Counted from the stretch's first letter, positions 41,267 to 50,128 are shown. The stretch: 64,000 nucleotides of DNA from Sphaerotilus sp. (GCA_013299055.1 JAAFKB010000003.1:1-64000), one strand, 5' to 3'. Program-made: numbers and translations. Notes: a model not told the origin generated them from the letters alone.

Positions 41267-44105
41267 CTTTGTCGCTGGCGTAGTGGTGGAGTCCGTCGCT
41301 GCTGCGCAGCGGCGTCAGACGGCGTCCACCCAGGCTGACGCTGCAGCCGGTCGGGTGACGCACGGTGAAGCGCAAGGGGACGTGGGCGTGCAGGGTCACG
41401 CGGGTCGTGCTGCCCTCACGCACCAGCGCGTCGATGCGGGCGTTGGCATCGACCAGATAGCTGGCGTTGTCGGGCTGCGGGGCCAGGACGATGCGCGCCT
41501 CGGGGCCGTCGAGGTGGAGGTAGCGTTCGGTGCCGTGGAGGCTGTGACCGGCCACGCCCGGACTCTGGGCCATCTGCGGCACCCCGGCGGCCTGCGGCAG
41601 ACGCATCTGGCGCAACGCGGTCGCGCCGCGCACCAGGAAGCTGCCGTCGGCGGCGCGGGCAATGACGATGTCCTCGTAGTTCTGCGCCTTGCGCACCCAC
41701 TCGGACGTGTAGACCGGGTGCAGCGGCTGCGCCAGTGCCCAGCGGTAGGCGCGGTGCAAGGCTTCCAGCGAGGCCCGGCGCGACACGGCGTAGGTGTGGT
41801 AGTAGATGTTGACCGGCTTGAGGCGGTAGGGCTTGTCGGTCAGCTCGAAGGTCTGGATCACCCGCTCGTGGCCGTAGAGCGGGCCAAGGAATTCGCCGGT
41901 GTAGACGTTCTCGTTCTGGTTGGGCGCGTAGACCTGGAAATGCTTGCCCTTGTGCAGACCGAGCGGCGCCACATGGGTCAGCGATGGCACGGTGCGGGTG
42001 ATGGTGGTGTCGCCGCCATTGATCGACAGCACGCCGGCGCGCTCGACCGCGTCCAGCGTGGCGGCATTCGGATTGGTGTCGCCGCTCCAGTGGACCAGTG
42101 TGACACGCTTGCCCGGCGGGGCCAGGCGGGACTCGATGTAGCGGATCGAGCCGGTGATCTCGCGCTCGGCGTCGAAGCGGTAGCCCGGCAGGTCGAGCGA
42201 GTAGCCTTTGCCGAAACCACCACGCTCGACTTCGCCCCACTGGAATGGGTGCGAGAAGGTGTGCGTGGCCAGCTCGATGTGCGGCAGCGCGAACATGCGC
42301 CGCGCATGGTCTTCCATCTGGGGCGCCAGCTTGGGGTACAGGCCGTGCGGCGCGGTCTCCCCTTCGATCACCGACATCGCGGTCGGTACCCGGTAGCGCG
42401 ACAGCACCTCGCGCAGCAGCACTTCGCTCGACAGCGGCGAGCCGGGCTGGTCGCTGCGGTTGGGGAAGCCGTCGCCGTCGATGTGGACCAGCAGCATGCG
42501 CCGGCCGGTGTCGGTGGTCGTGTCGGGCACGGGCATCACCGGCAGCGCCAGCGCCCGCCGCAGGAAGGCGATCGGGTCGATCACCCAGCGGAATTCATCC
42601 TTGCCCGCTGGCAGCCGCGCCAGGCTGTATCCCGGCCAGGCGTAGCCGCCCCACGGGGTCAGCGCCACCGCGTCCATCGTCGCGCCGCTGGCGTCGCGCG
42701 CCTGCAGCAGCAGCTCGGACGTGGCGGGGGCGGCCAGCGGCACGAAGTCCAGCGGCCCCGGCGTGGGCGACACCTCGAAGCCGATCGCCGCATCGCGCCG
42801 GCTGAACTGCACCGGCGACACCGCCCGGTACGGGCCCGCGCGGCGCACCAGCCCGAAGGTGTCGCGCACCGCATTGGCATCGCCTACCCCTGGCCAGCCC
42901 AGGGTGACCACACGGGTGCCGTTGGCGATGGCCTGGCGCAGCAGCGCGGCGGTGGCGGGGCGGGCCTTGTCGTTGGTGAAGGTGGTGACGATGCCGGCCA
43001 GCGGCCCGAGTGCGGCCAGCGATGGCAGCGGTTCCTCGTCCGGGTTGATGAACAGCGGCACCAGCCCGAGGTAGTAGGCCGGCGTGGCGAAGAAGCGCAG
43101 CGCGTCCGACGACGTCATCTCGGTCGAGTCCTTGCCGACCTCCGCGTCGTGCAGGATCAGCAGCCGGCGCGGCAGCACCTCGACCGCGCCCACTCCCAGC
43201 GTGTCCAGCTCCGGCGTCGTCACCCAGGGGATGAAGCCGTGCGACTGGATGCGCTGCGCGGTCTCGCGGGCGAGGGCGCGTTCCTGCGGGGCGACGTAGT
43301 CGATGGCCAGCACGGGGCGCTGGTGGCGGGTGCGCACCTGGTCGAGCCGGCCGAGCAGCCAGGCGCGGTCGGCCTCGGGCACGGCCCGGTAGCGGCGACT
43401 CTTTTGATCCCAGCCACGGTAGAGCGACTCGGCGGCGACCATGTCGGCCTCCTGCGCGAGCTGCGGCAGGATCTCGAAGCCCCGGTTGAAGATCAGCTTG
43501 GCCTGGGGAAACGCGGCCTTGAGCGCCTGGACCGTGCGCACCAGCCCGGCCTCCTGCGCAGCGCGTTCCTCGGGGGTTTTCGCCGCCAGCTGGTAGGAGT
43601 CCAGCGTGTCCAGGAAGAAGCCGCGGTAGCCCTTGTCCCACTGCGGGCGTGCCACGTTCTCGACGAACCAGGCCGGCCATTCCGGCACGCGCTGGTCGAC
43701 CACGGCGCTGTTCCAGTCCTGGTTGCGGCCGATCAGCCAGGCCGCGGGGATGCTGGCGTGCAGCGGGTGTTCACGGTGGACCTCGCCCACCGACAGGTAG
43801 GCCAGGAAGCGGGTGTTCGGGGCGGCCTTGGCGCGGGTGGCCATGTCGCCGTGGTGGCCCGGCTCCAGCACGACCCAGTCGAAGGCGGACAGGGCGTTCC
43901 AGGGGGGCTTGGCGCCGTAGTGCAGGGCCACGCTGGGGCCGGCGGAGGCATGACCGGGGTTGGCCAGCGCGGACGGCAGGCCACACAGCCACAGGCCGAC
44001 GCCCGCGAGCAGACCGGCGAGCCAGGGCAGATCCCAGGACCACGCCCGCCGTAAGCCAGCGCACAGCCTTGCGACCCCCCATCCATGACAGACTGTGCGG
44101 TTCAC
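41232..44105 (-). CDS. pelA: Pel polysaccharide deacetylase/hydrolase PelA
   Basis: This 957-residue periplasmic enzyme has a signal segment (WLAGLLAGVGLWLCGLPSALA), an N-terminal glycoside-hydrolase TIM barrel (about 40-290; FLDTLDSYQLAAKTPEERA), a flavodoxin-like region, and a CE4-type deacetylase with HIDGDG (541-546) and HTFSHPF near 615. PelA deacetylates Pel and can cleave it. The GTG at 44103-44105 with GGAGG upstream gives a normal length; the open frame extends upstream through AT-rich non-coding sequence and is rejected. First gene of the pel operon. Confidence 0.92.
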   Translation of the reverse strand: MNRTVCHGWGVARLCAGLRRAWSWDLPWLAGLLAGVGLWLCGLPSALANPGHASAGPSVALHYGAKPPWNALSAFDWVVLEPGHHGDMATRAKAAPNTRFLAYLSVGEVHREHPLHASIPAAWLIGRNQDWNSAVVDQRVPEWPAWFVENVARPQWDKGYRGFFLDTLDSYQLAAKTPEERAAQEAGLVRTVQALKAAFPQAKLIFNRGFEILPQLAQEADMVAAESLYRGWDQKSRRYRAVPEADRAWLLGRLDQVRTRHQRPVLAIDYVAPQERALARETAQRIQSHGFIPWVTTPELDTLGVGAVEVLPRRLLILHDAEVGKDSTEMTSSDALRFFATPAYYLGLVPLFINPDEEPLPSLAALGPLAGIVTTFTNDKARPATAALLRQAIANGTRVVTLGWPGVGDANAVRDTFGLVRRAGPYRAVSPVQFSRRDAAIGFEVSPTPGPLDFVPLAAPATSELLLQARDASGATMDAVALTPWGGYAWPGYSLARLPAGKDEFRWVIDPIAFLRRALALPVMPVPDTTTDTGRRMLLVHIDGDGFPNRSDQPGSPLSSEVLLREVLSRYRVPTAMSVIEGETAPHGLYPKLAPQMEDHARRMFALPHIELATHTFSHPFQWGEVERGGFGKGYSLDLPGYRFDAEREITGSIRYIESRLAPPGKRVTLVHWSGDTNPNAATLDAVERAGVLSINGGDTTITRTVPSLTHVAPLGLHKGKHFQVYAPNQNENVYTGEFLGPLYGHERVIQTFELTDKPYRLKPVNIYYHTYAVSRRASLEALHRAYRWALAQPLHPVYTSEWVRKAQNYEDIVIARAADGSFLVRGATALRQMRLPQAAGVPQMAQSPGVAGHSLHGTERYLHLDGPEARIVLAPQPDNASYLVDANARIDALVREGSTTRVTLHAHVPLRFTVRHPTGCSVSLGGRRLTPLRSSDGLHHYASDKDGTETLTIGCS

Positions 44106-44124
44106 TGCGCTTGATCCTCCGATA

Positions 44125-44146
44125 TTGATATTTATGCAAATGTCAA
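44125..44146. promoter_or_regulatory. Imperfect 22-bp palindrome in the pelA leader
   Basis: Arms TTGAyATTT and AAATrTCAA face each other around a 4-base centre, 20 bases before the pelA GTG. The minus-strand arm contains TTGACA, so the site could overlap a -35 or be an operator. Pel operons in pseudomonads are controlled by FleQ through TTGAC-containing boxes; similarity is suggestive only. Confidence 0.45.
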
Positions 44147-44175
44147 GTCTATTCTTGCCACCTTCTAATAATATT

Positions 44176-44188
44176 GCACAAAAAGTGC
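44176..44188. promoter_or_regulatory. Short dyad GCAC-AAAAA-GTGC upstream of pelA
   Basis: A 4-base inverted repeat flanks an A5 tract in the AT-rich 194-base region between pelA and the outer-membrane protein gene. It may be a second protein site of the pel promoter. With arms this short, chance is possible. Confidence 0.3.
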
Positions 44189-44241
44189 TACCAAATATTC
44201 TTGAATGATTACGTCTCGGCCGATGCATCGGGCACGAGACG

Positions 44242-44264
44242 AAAAAAAGCCCGCCGGAGCGGGG
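44242..44264 (-). terminator. Rho-independent terminator of the outer-membrane protein gene
   Basis: On the minus strand a CCCGC/GCGGG stem with a 4-base loop is followed by GC and a run of seven T. It lies 35 bases after the stop of the gene at 44299-45000 and insulates it from the pel promoter. Confidence 0.75.
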
Positions 44265-44298
44265 TGGAGGGGTGACGTGGCGGGTGGTGCCGTTCGGA

Positions 44299-45000
44299 TC
44301 AGATCCAGAAGCTGTAGCCAATGCTGATCGTGATCTGCGGAATGGCACGGATGCGGCCGACCCCGTTGCGCAGTTCAGCGAGTTCCCGGTCCAGGTTGGC
44401 CTGCAGATCGGCTTCGCTGGCCAGTGCCCCGCGTGCCGTGGCCGTGACCTTGGCGCGGCCGATCAGGGCGCCCAGATCCGCCGACAGACGCCAGCCGGAG
44501 TTGAGCTGGTGGCCCCAGCCGATGCCGAGGTAGGGGGTGGCCGACGGGTACTTGATCTGGACTTCCACGCCATCTGCTGCGGTGGTGGTGTAGGTTTTCT
44601 CGCCGATCGTCAGACTGCCACCGGCCCCGCTGGCGTCCAGCGTCATGCCGATGCTGTTGGAACTCACGCCGCCGGTCAGGCGGAAACTGCCCTCGAACGG
44701 GAACCAGTCGCCGAACAGGGCCATGCGCTGCAGGCGGGCGGTGCTGTGGTACTGGATGCCGTCCTCGGTGGTGGTGCGGTCGCGGTTGTTCAGCATGAGC
44801 AGGTCCGCGCGCACGGTGAATCGGCTGTTCAGCGGACGCGCATAGCCCAGACCGACACCGGGCACGCCGGCGATGGCGTAGAACTCGCCGTTGAGTTCGA
44901 GCGCCTGGGCCGAGGGAGCCGCGGCCAGCGTGCCCGCGGTCAGCAGGGCCAGGGCCGCAGGGCGCAGACGGGTTCGCAGAAGGGACAGGGTCGATTGCAT
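44299..45000 (-). CDS. Outer-membrane beta-barrel protein
   Basis: This 233-residue protein has a signal peptide (LRPAALALLTAGTLAAAPSAQA) and amphipathic strands such as GVGLGYARPLNSRFTVRADLLML, GSFRLTGGVSSNSIGMTLD and IPQITISIGYSFWI, ending in an aromatic-rich strand. This is typical of small 8-stranded barrels. The ATG at 44998-45000 fits the signal. No specific function can be assigned. It lies upstream of pelA on the same strand but has its own terminator, so it is probably not part of the pel operon. Confidence 0.82.
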   Translation of the reverse strand: MQSTLSLLRTRLRPAALALLTAGTLAAAPSAQALELNGEFYAIAGVPGVGLGYARPLNSRFTVRADLLMLNNRDRTTTEDGIQYHSTARLQRMALFGDWFPFEGSFRLTGGVSSNSIGMTLDASGAGGSLTIGEKTYTTTAADGVEVQIKYPSATPYLGIGWGHQLNSGWRLSADLGALIGRAKVTATARGALASEADLQANLDRELAELRNGVGRIRAIPQITISIGYSFWI

Positions 45001-45113
45001 GCACGGACTCCAGAAGGGGAGAAGGGGGCGGACTTGTGGCGACACTGTGTGCCCTTGCCTGCCGCCGTGCGACCGGATAACCCGATGGAATGCTGCCCTG
45101 TTTCTGGTGCCGC

Positions 45114-45515
45114 TCAGGGGGTGGCCGGTCGGGTCTCGTACAGCTCCAGTGGCAGTCCGTCCGGATCGGCGAAGAAGACGAAGCGGTGCCCGGTGAACTC
45201 GTCTAGGCGGATGTCCTCCACCGCGATGCCAGCCGCCTCCAGCTTCGTTTTCCACGCGTCCACGTCGTCCACCGAAAACGCCAGATGCCGCAGCCCGCAG
45301 GCTTCCGGGCGCGAGGGCCGCGGCGGCGGCGCAGGAAACGAGAACAGCTCCAGTTGACCGCCGTCGGGCAGCGCGAGGTCGAGCTTCCACGAGTCACGCG
45401 CAGCGCGGTAGTGCTCTGCCAGCACGCGCAGGCCCAGCAGCTCGGTGTAGAAGTGGCGCGAGCGGGCGTAGTCCGACGCGATGAGGGCGACGTGGTGGAG
45501 GCGCAGCAGGGTCAT
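45114..45515 (-). CDS. VOC-family protein (YaeR/GloA2-like)
   Basis: This 133-residue single-domain vicinal-oxygen-chelate protein begins LLRLHHVALIASDYARSRHFYTELLGL and ends VFFADPDGLPLELYE, with metal-ligand candidates His8, Glu (LELFSF), His (LRHLAFSV) and Glu (LELYE). This matches the YaeR/SMU1112c group, whose substrate is unknown. It follows the RlmI-like methyltransferase gene by 17 bases on the same strand. Confidence 0.87.
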   Translation of the reverse strand: MTLLRLHHVALIASDYARSRHFYTELLGLRVLAEHYRAARDSWKLDLALPDGGQLELFSFPAPPPRPSRPEACGLRHLAFSVDDVDAWKTKLEAAGIAVEDIRLDEFTGHRFVFFADPDGLPLELYETRPATP

Positions 45516-45532
45516 GGGGTCGTTCCGTGTGT

Positions 45533-46456
45533 TCAGGGTGCCCGGTAGACCAGCACCTTGAGCGCACGCTCAGGGGCCACGTCCACGAAGGCGGGGGGAT
45601 TGGCCAGCCGCTCCACGAGGGTCAGTCCAGGGGCCAGCGTCTGCATCGGTTCGGTCAGGAAGTCGGTGCCCAGTTCGGGCGCGTTCAGGCAGAGCAGCGC
45701 GTGGCCGCCGGGCGCGAGCAGGTCGGGCAGGCGGCGCATCACCCGGGCGTAGTCCTTGCCGGCGACGAAGCTGCCCTTCTGGTGGCTGGGCGGGTCGACG
45801 ATGACGAGGTCGTAGGGGCCGCTGCGGTGGATTTTCCCCCACGAGCTGAAGATGTCGTGCGGCAGGAAGCTGGCGCCAGTGGCCACGCCGTTGAGCCGAT
45901 GGTTCTGCTGGCCGATCGCGAGGGCACCGTGGGCCATGTCCACGTTGACCACCTGGCGCGCCCCGGCCTGCAGCGCCACGACCGAGAACGCGCAGGTGTA
46001 GGCGAACAGGTTCAGCACCTTCAGCCGCGGTTGTCGTGCGGCCAGCGCGCGCACCCAGCGGCGACCTTCTGCCATGTCGAGGAACAGGCCGTGGTTCTGG
46101 CCGCGCAGGACGTGGACGAGGTAGCGCGTGCCGTCTTCGCTGACCGTGTGCGGCTCGGGGACGCTGCCCGCCATCAGGCGGGTCTCGGCGCGGCCGGCGT
46201 GGCGGCACTGGAACACCCAGTGCAGCGGCTGGCCAGGGGCGAGCTGCGTCCAGCGGTCGGCGAGTGCCGTGCCGATGGTGGCCAGCTCTTCCTCCGACAC
46301 GGGCTGGAAGCTGGTCAGCACCCAGACAGGCGGGTAGCAATCGAGCGCCCAGTGCGCGCAGCCGGGGTGGAGGCCGCCGCGGCCGTGGAAGACGCGGGTG
46401 GCGTCGGTGGGCAGGGGTGGCGCCAGGGTGGCGATGGTGTGGAGCAGAGCGTTCAA
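45533..46456 (-). CDS. Class I SAM-dependent methyltransferase (RlmI/RlmL C-terminal-like)
   Basis: This protein of about 307 residues has the RlmI-type core: GLFLDMAEGRRWVRALA, VLNLFAYTCAFSVVALQAGARQVVNVDM (SAM site) and VIVDPPSHQKGSF (catalytic DPPS). RNA cytosine or guanine methylation is the family activity, but a PUA domain is not seen. The start is uncertain: a TTG at 46454-46456 is the best in-frame codon before conserved sequence, and the upstream HipA-like gene ends 43 bases earlier. Residues before the SAM site (CYPPVWVLTSFQPVSEEEL) are unfamiliar. Confidence 0.8.
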   Translation of the reverse strand: MNALLHTIATLAPPLPTDATRVFHGRGGLHPGCAHWALDCYPPVWVLTSFQPVSEEELATIGTALADRWTQLAPGQPLHWVFQCRHAGRAETRLMAGSVPEPHTVSEDGTRYLVHVLRGQNHGLFLDMAEGRRWVRALAARQPRLKVLNLFAYTCAFSVVALQAGARQVVNVDMAHGALAIGQQNHRLNGVATGASFLPHDIFSSWGKIHRSGPYDLVIVDPPSHQKGSFVAGKDYARVMRRLPDLLAPGGHALLCLNAPELGTDFLTEPMQTLAPGLTLVERLANPPAFVDVAPERALKVLVYRAP

Positions 46457-46499
46457 GGGGGCATCCGGGCAGGAACAGCAACAGGGGGGCGGCGGTGCT

Positions 46500-47867
46500 T
46501 CAGCCCAGGCGGGCGATCTGCGCGGCCGCCGTGTCGAGGTGAGTGCGCAGCCCCGCCAGGGCACCGTGGAATCCGGTCGAGCGGCGCGGCTCGGTCGCCA
46601 TGCGCCGCAGGAAGTCCCGCGCCAGCACCAGCGCCTGCCGCCAGACCGCAGGAGCAACCTCGGGCCGCAGCGTGGGCTGGGGCAACTGGTCGGGCAGACC
46701 GCCCCCCGAGCGTGGCGCGAAGCCCATCGGCAGCATGTCGTAGGCGGGGGCCAGCGCGTAGGGTCGGCCCTCGGTGCTGGTGAAGGAGAGGTTGCCGTGG
46801 TGCATGTCGGTGTTGCCGATCAGCGTTCCGAAGGCGTGCAGCACGGTGGCGGTCTGCGCGGCGTCACGGGTGATGTGGCCGGCGTCGGCCAGCGTCTTCA
46901 CCAGCACTGGCCAGGGCGCCACGGCGTTGCCGACGAACTCCGCTTCGACGGCAGCCAGTGAAAACAGCCCGCGCCGGCCCAGCGCCCCCACCCGGTCAAA
47001 GCGTTCCACCGCCAGAAAGCGTTGCCCGGCGTGGTCGAGCAGCCAGGAGCGGGCCGCCGGAATGCCCGCAGCGGTCAGCGTCTCCTGCGCGTGGTGCTCG
47101 GCGAGCAGCAGGTCGCGCCAGCGTTCGGTCACGGGGTTGGGGTGGATGTGGAGGTGCGTGTCCGGCAAGGTGAACTTGACCAGCAGATGGCGCGGCCCGT
47201 CCGGCGTGTCGGCATAGGCGGTGAACTTCGGCTGCTCGCCCCCTGCCGACGAGCCAGGCAGATCGCCACGGCTGGCGTCCAGTGCGCGCCGGGCGAAGGC
47301 GGCGGGCTGCTCGGACAGCGGGATCGGCGTGGGCGGCGGGGACTGCAGATGCCGTGTGCGGACCGCGTCGCCCAGCAGCAGGTTGCCGACCGCGTCATGC
47401 CCATGCACCAGCAGACAGTGCAGCGCATGGACATCGCTCCACTCGGACAGGTTCGATGGCAGGCCGAGCGCCGTGGCGTGGTGCTCGGCCCAGGCCCGCC
47501 CGAGGAAGCCTTGCGGGCGCATGTCGAGCAGCCACCAGGGCAGGCCCTCGCTGTGCAGGCTGAGGCCGTCGGTCTGCTGCAGGACGAAACCGTCTGGCCA
47601 GACCGGCACCAGCGTGCCCAGCAGGCAGACCGTGCCGTCTCCGTCCCCACCGACGCGGTAGACAGGAATGTCGGGGAGTCCGCGCCGGGCATCCCGCCGG
47701 GCGTAGTGAATGGCTCTGGCACGGCCCAGGCGCACGATCTCCGCGCCCAGGACCGCCAGGGTACGCGAGAAGGTGGGCTGGCTGATGCCCAGTGCGGTCA
47801 GCAGCATGCGGGCGGCGACAGGGCCTTGGGCGAGCCGGGAGCGGAGACGGTCGGCGTGGGGTGTCAC
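46500..47867 (-). CDS. HipA-family serine/threonine kinase toxin, YjjJ/HipH-like, with built-in HTH
   Basis: This 455-residue protein has an N-terminal winged helix (about 5-55; LLTALGISQPTFSRTLAVLG) and a HipA kinase core with GGEQPKF, LLVKFT (ATP-binding Lys), GRRGLFSLAAVEA, and catalytic LIGNTDMHHGNLSF followed by LAPAYDMLPMGF. HipA-type kinases phosphorylate aminoacyl-tRNA synthetases or other targets to induce persistence. No HipB gene is adjacent; in YjjJ-type proteins the N-terminal HTH may replace it. The start is GTG 47865-47867, with no strong ribosome site. Repeats lie just upstream. Confidence 0.88.
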   Translation of the reverse strand: MTPHADRLRSRLAQGPVAARMLLTALGISQPTFSRTLAVLGAEIVRLGRARAIHYARRDARRGLPDIPVYRVGGDGDGTVCLLGTLVPVWPDGFVLQQTDGLSLHSEGLPWWLLDMRPQGFLGRAWAEHHATALGLPSNLSEWSDVHALHCLLVHGHDAVGNLLLGDAVRTRHLQSPPPTPIPLSEQPAAFARRALDASRGDLPGSSAGGEQPKFTAYADTPDGPRHLLVKFTLPDTHLHIHPNPVTERWRDLLLAEHHAQETLTAAGIPAARSWLLDHAGQRFLAVERFDRVGALGRRGLFSLAAVEAEFVGNAVAPWPVLVKTLADAGHITRDAAQTATVLHAFGTLIGNTDMHHGNLSFTSTEGRPYALAPAYDMLPMGFAPRSGGGLPDQLPQPTLRPEVAPAVWRQALVLARDFLRRMATEPRRSTGFHGALAGLRTHLDTAAAQIARLG

Positions 47868-47885
47868 CAGGAGAAGCCTGGACCA

Positions 47886-47919
47886 ATGGATGGATGCATG
47901 GATGAATTCATGAATGGAT
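47886..47919. repeat. ATGGATG repeats with palindrome upstream of the HipA-like gene
   Basis: An ATGGATGGATG block (47886-47896) is followed by a second ATGGATG and the perfect palindrome ATGAATTCAT (47902-47911), then ATGAATGGAT. The block begins 18 bases before the HipA-like start codon, where an autoregulatory operator would be expected. Function is inferred. Confidence 0.5.
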
Positions 47920-48042
47920 ATCAGATCTTGCGGCCCACTCTAGCATGCAGGGGGTGTCCTGGGCCGGGCCAGTGGTGCCAAGATGTCGCATCGCCATCCT
48001 GACCGCTCGACGCTCGACGCGCAACACGCAAGAAAGCCCCCC

Positions 48043-48573
48043 ATGACCCCACCCACCCTGGTCCGCTGCACGCACACCCAGCACGCCAGCGCCATCCTGG
48101 ACATCCTCAACCACGCGATCCTGACCTCCACCGCCCTGTACGACTACCAGCCGCGTCCGCTGGCGAGCATGGCGACCTGGTTCGCGGCCAAGGACCAGGG
48201 CGACTTCCCGGTGATCGGCCTCGAAGACGCGGACGGGACGCTGCTGGCCTTCGGCAGCTTCGGCACCTTCCGGGCGTTCCCGGCATTCAAGTACACGGTC
48301 GAGCACTCGGTCTACGTCCACCACGCCCAGCGCGGCCGCGGACTCGGGGTGCAGGTGATGCAGGCCCTGATCGCCGCTGCCCGCCAGCGCGACCTGCACG
48401 CCATGGTCGGCGCCATCGACGCCAGCAACGCCGCCAGCCTCGCCCTGCACACCCGCCTGGGCTTCGAGCCGGTGGGCACGCTGCCGCAGGTGGGGTTCAA
48501 GTTCGGGCGCTGGCTGGATCTGGCGTTCTACCAGCTGCTGCTGGAGACGCCGCAGGTGCCGGTGGATGGCTGA
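48043..48573 (+). CDS. GNAT-family N-acetyltransferase (phosphinothricin acetyltransferase-like)
   Basis: This 176-residue protein has the PAT/MddA pattern: HAILTSTALYDYQPRPLASM near residue 28, then the acetyl-CoA site HHAQRGRGLGVQVMQALIAAA, ASNAASLALHTRLGFEPVGTL and GFKFGRWLDLAFYQ. Such enzymes acetylate phosphinothricin, methionine sulfoximine or related amino acids. The ATG at 48043 is preferred; an upstream in-frame start has no support. It is divergent from the HipA-like gene and convergent with exoA. Confidence 0.88.
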   Translation: MTPPTLVRCTHTQHASAILDILNHAILTSTALYDYQPRPLASMATWFAAKDQGDFPVIGLEDADGTLLAFGSFGTFRAFPAFKYTVEHSVYVHHAQRGRGLGVQVMQALIAAARQRDLHAMVGAIDASNAASLALHTRLGFEPVGTLPQVGFKFGRWLDLAFYQLLLETPQVPVDG

Positions 48574-48582
48574 GGCGCACCG

Positions 48583-49398
48583 TCAGACCGAGAGCGAGAG
48601 CGCGCAGTCGTATTCCACCGTCAGCGGCGCATGGTCGCTGAACCACTGCCCCTTGTAGATGCGCGCACTGCGCGCCAACGCCGCCATGCCCGGCGTCGCG
48701 AGGTGGTAGTCGATGCGCCAGCCCACGTTCTTGGCACGCGCCTGCCCCCGGTTGCTCCACCAGGTGTAGCAGGCGTCGGTCGTGTCGGGGTGCAGGTGCC
48801 GGTAGACATCGACCAGCCCCCCGCCACCCGACTCCACCGGATCGAGCAGCCGCGTCATCCAGGCCCGCTCTTCCGGCAGGAACCCGCTGTTCTTCAGGTT
48901 GCCCTTCCAGTTCTTCAGGTCGGCTTCCCGGTGCGCGATGTTCACGTCACCCACCAGGATGAACTCGCGTTCAGCCTTCAGCGCCATCAAGTGTGGATAG
49001 ACGGCGTCGATGAAACGGAACTTGGCCTGCTGGCGGTCGTCGCTGGAGGAGCCGCTGGGGAAGTAGCAGCTGATGATCGACAGCCGGCGCTCGGGCGTGT
49101 CGTGGCGGACTTCCACGTAGCGGCCCTCGTCGTCGAATTCCGGGATGCCCAGGCCCGTGATCACCTCGGTCGGGGTGTGGCGGGTGTACATCCCTACACC
49201 GGAGTAGCCCTTTTTCTGCGCAAAATGAAAATGTCCCTGCATTCCATCCAGCACGGTGAGGTCTGGGCTCAGGTCTTGAGCCTGCGCCTTGAGTTCCTGC
49301 ACCCCCATACAATCGGCTTGCAGGGCCTTGACCCACGCCAGCAGGCCCTTGTCGGCCGCTGAGCGGATGCCGTTGAGGTTGAGGCTGACCAGTCGCAT
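48583..49398 (-). CDS. xthA: Exodeoxyribonuclease III
   Basis: This 271-residue endonuclease/exonuclease/phosphatase-fold protein carries VSLNLNGIRSA, VQELKAQ (metal Glu), GMYTRHTP, GDVNIAHREADLKN, WRIDYHLA and FSDHAPLTVEYD (catalytic His). It is the major AP endonuclease of base-excision repair, with 3' phosphodiesterase and exonuclease activity. The ATG at 49396-49398 gives the canonical N-terminus. It is divergent from pyrE with 37 bases between starts, a layout common in Burkholderiales. Confidence 0.93.
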   Translation of the reverse strand: MRLVSLNLNGIRSAADKGLLAWVKALQADCMGVQELKAQAQDLSPDLTVLDGMQGHFHFAQKKGYSGVGMYTRHTPTEVITGLGIPEFDDEGRYVEVRHDTPERRLSIISCYFPSGSSSDDRQQAKFRFIDAVYPHLMALKAEREFILVGDVNIAHREADLKNWKGNLKNSGFLPEERAWMTRLLDPVESGGGGLVDVYRHLHPDTTDACYTWWSNRGQARAKNVGWRIDYHLATPGMAALARSARIYKGQWFSDHAPLTVEYDCALSLSV

Positions 49399-49435
49399 TC
49401 CAGACCCTTTGATCGTCAATCTTTCGTCCACGCAG

Positions 49436-50128
49436 ATGACCCAAGACGCAAGCTCCCCCCGCACCGACGCTCTTGCCCAGGATTTCGTGGCCTTCGCGGT
49501 CGATGCCGGCGTGTTGCGCTTCGGCGCGTTCAAGACCAAGGCGGGGCGGCTGTCGCCCTACTTCTTCAATGCCGGTCTGTTCGACGACGGCGCCAGGCTG
49601 GGCCGTCTGGCGCAATTCTATGCACAGCGGCTGGTGGCCTCGGGGGTCGCGTTCGACATGCTCTTCGGCCCCGCCTACAAGGGCATCACGCTGGCCGCCG
49701 CCGTGGCGATCGAGCTGGCGCGGCTGGGCCGGAACGTTCCCTATGCCTACAACCGCAAGGAAGCCAAGGACCACGGCGAGGGTGGCACGCTGGTCGGCGC
49801 CCCGGTGCAGGGCCGCGTGCTCATCATCGACGACGTGATCTCGGCCGGCACCTCGGTGCGTGAGTCCATCGCCATGATCCGCGCCGCCGGGGCGACACCG
49901 TGCGCGGTGACGATCGCGCTGGACCGCCAGGAAAAGGCCAGCGAACACGGGGTCGATGCGCCGCACTCGGCCGTGCAGTACGTGCAGCGCGAACTCGGCC
50001 TGTCGGTGGTGGCCATCGCCACGCTGACCGACCTGCTGGCCTACCTCGAAGGCCAGAGCGACCCGCGCCTGAGCAGCAGCCTGCCGGCGGTGCAGGCTTA
50101 CCGCGAGCGTTACGGAGTCTGCCCGTGA
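49436..50128 (+). CDS. pyrE: Orotate phosphoribosyltransferase
   Basis: This 230-residue enzyme converts orotate and PRPP to OMP in pyrimidine synthesis. It has FGAFKTKAGRLSPYFFNAG, FGPAYKGITLA, YAYNRKEAKDHGEGG (catalytic loop) and the PRPP motif VLIIDDVISAGTS. Length and motifs are standard. The ATG at 49436 is preferred to upstream frames that overlap xthA. Its stop overlaps the next gene as GTGA. Confidence 0.95.
   Translation: MTQDASSPRTDALAQDFVAFAVDAGVLRFGAFKTKAGRLSPYFFNAGLFDDGARLGRLAQFYAQRLVASGVAFDMLFGPAYKGITLAAAVAIELARLGRNVPYAYNRKEAKDHGEGGTLVGAPVQGRVLIIDDVISAGTSVRESIAMIRAAGATPCAVTIALDRQEKASEHGVDAPHSAVQYVQRELGLSVVAIATLTDLLAYLEGQSDPRLSSSLPAVQAYRERYGVCP

Noticed and set aside
36992..44054. 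Long plus-strand open frames opposite pelB and pelA
   Set aside because: Gly/Gln/Arg-rich antisense frames with no domain; the minus strand encodes PelA and PelB.
44106..44348. Extending PelA upstream to an ATG near 44348
   Set aside because: The extension crosses AT-rich promoter-like DNA and the terminator of the neighbouring gene, and places the signal peptide internally.
49289..49435. N-terminal extension of pyrE into the xthA gene
   Set aside because: The extra residues overlap xthA antisense and are not part of orotate phosphoribosyltransferases.
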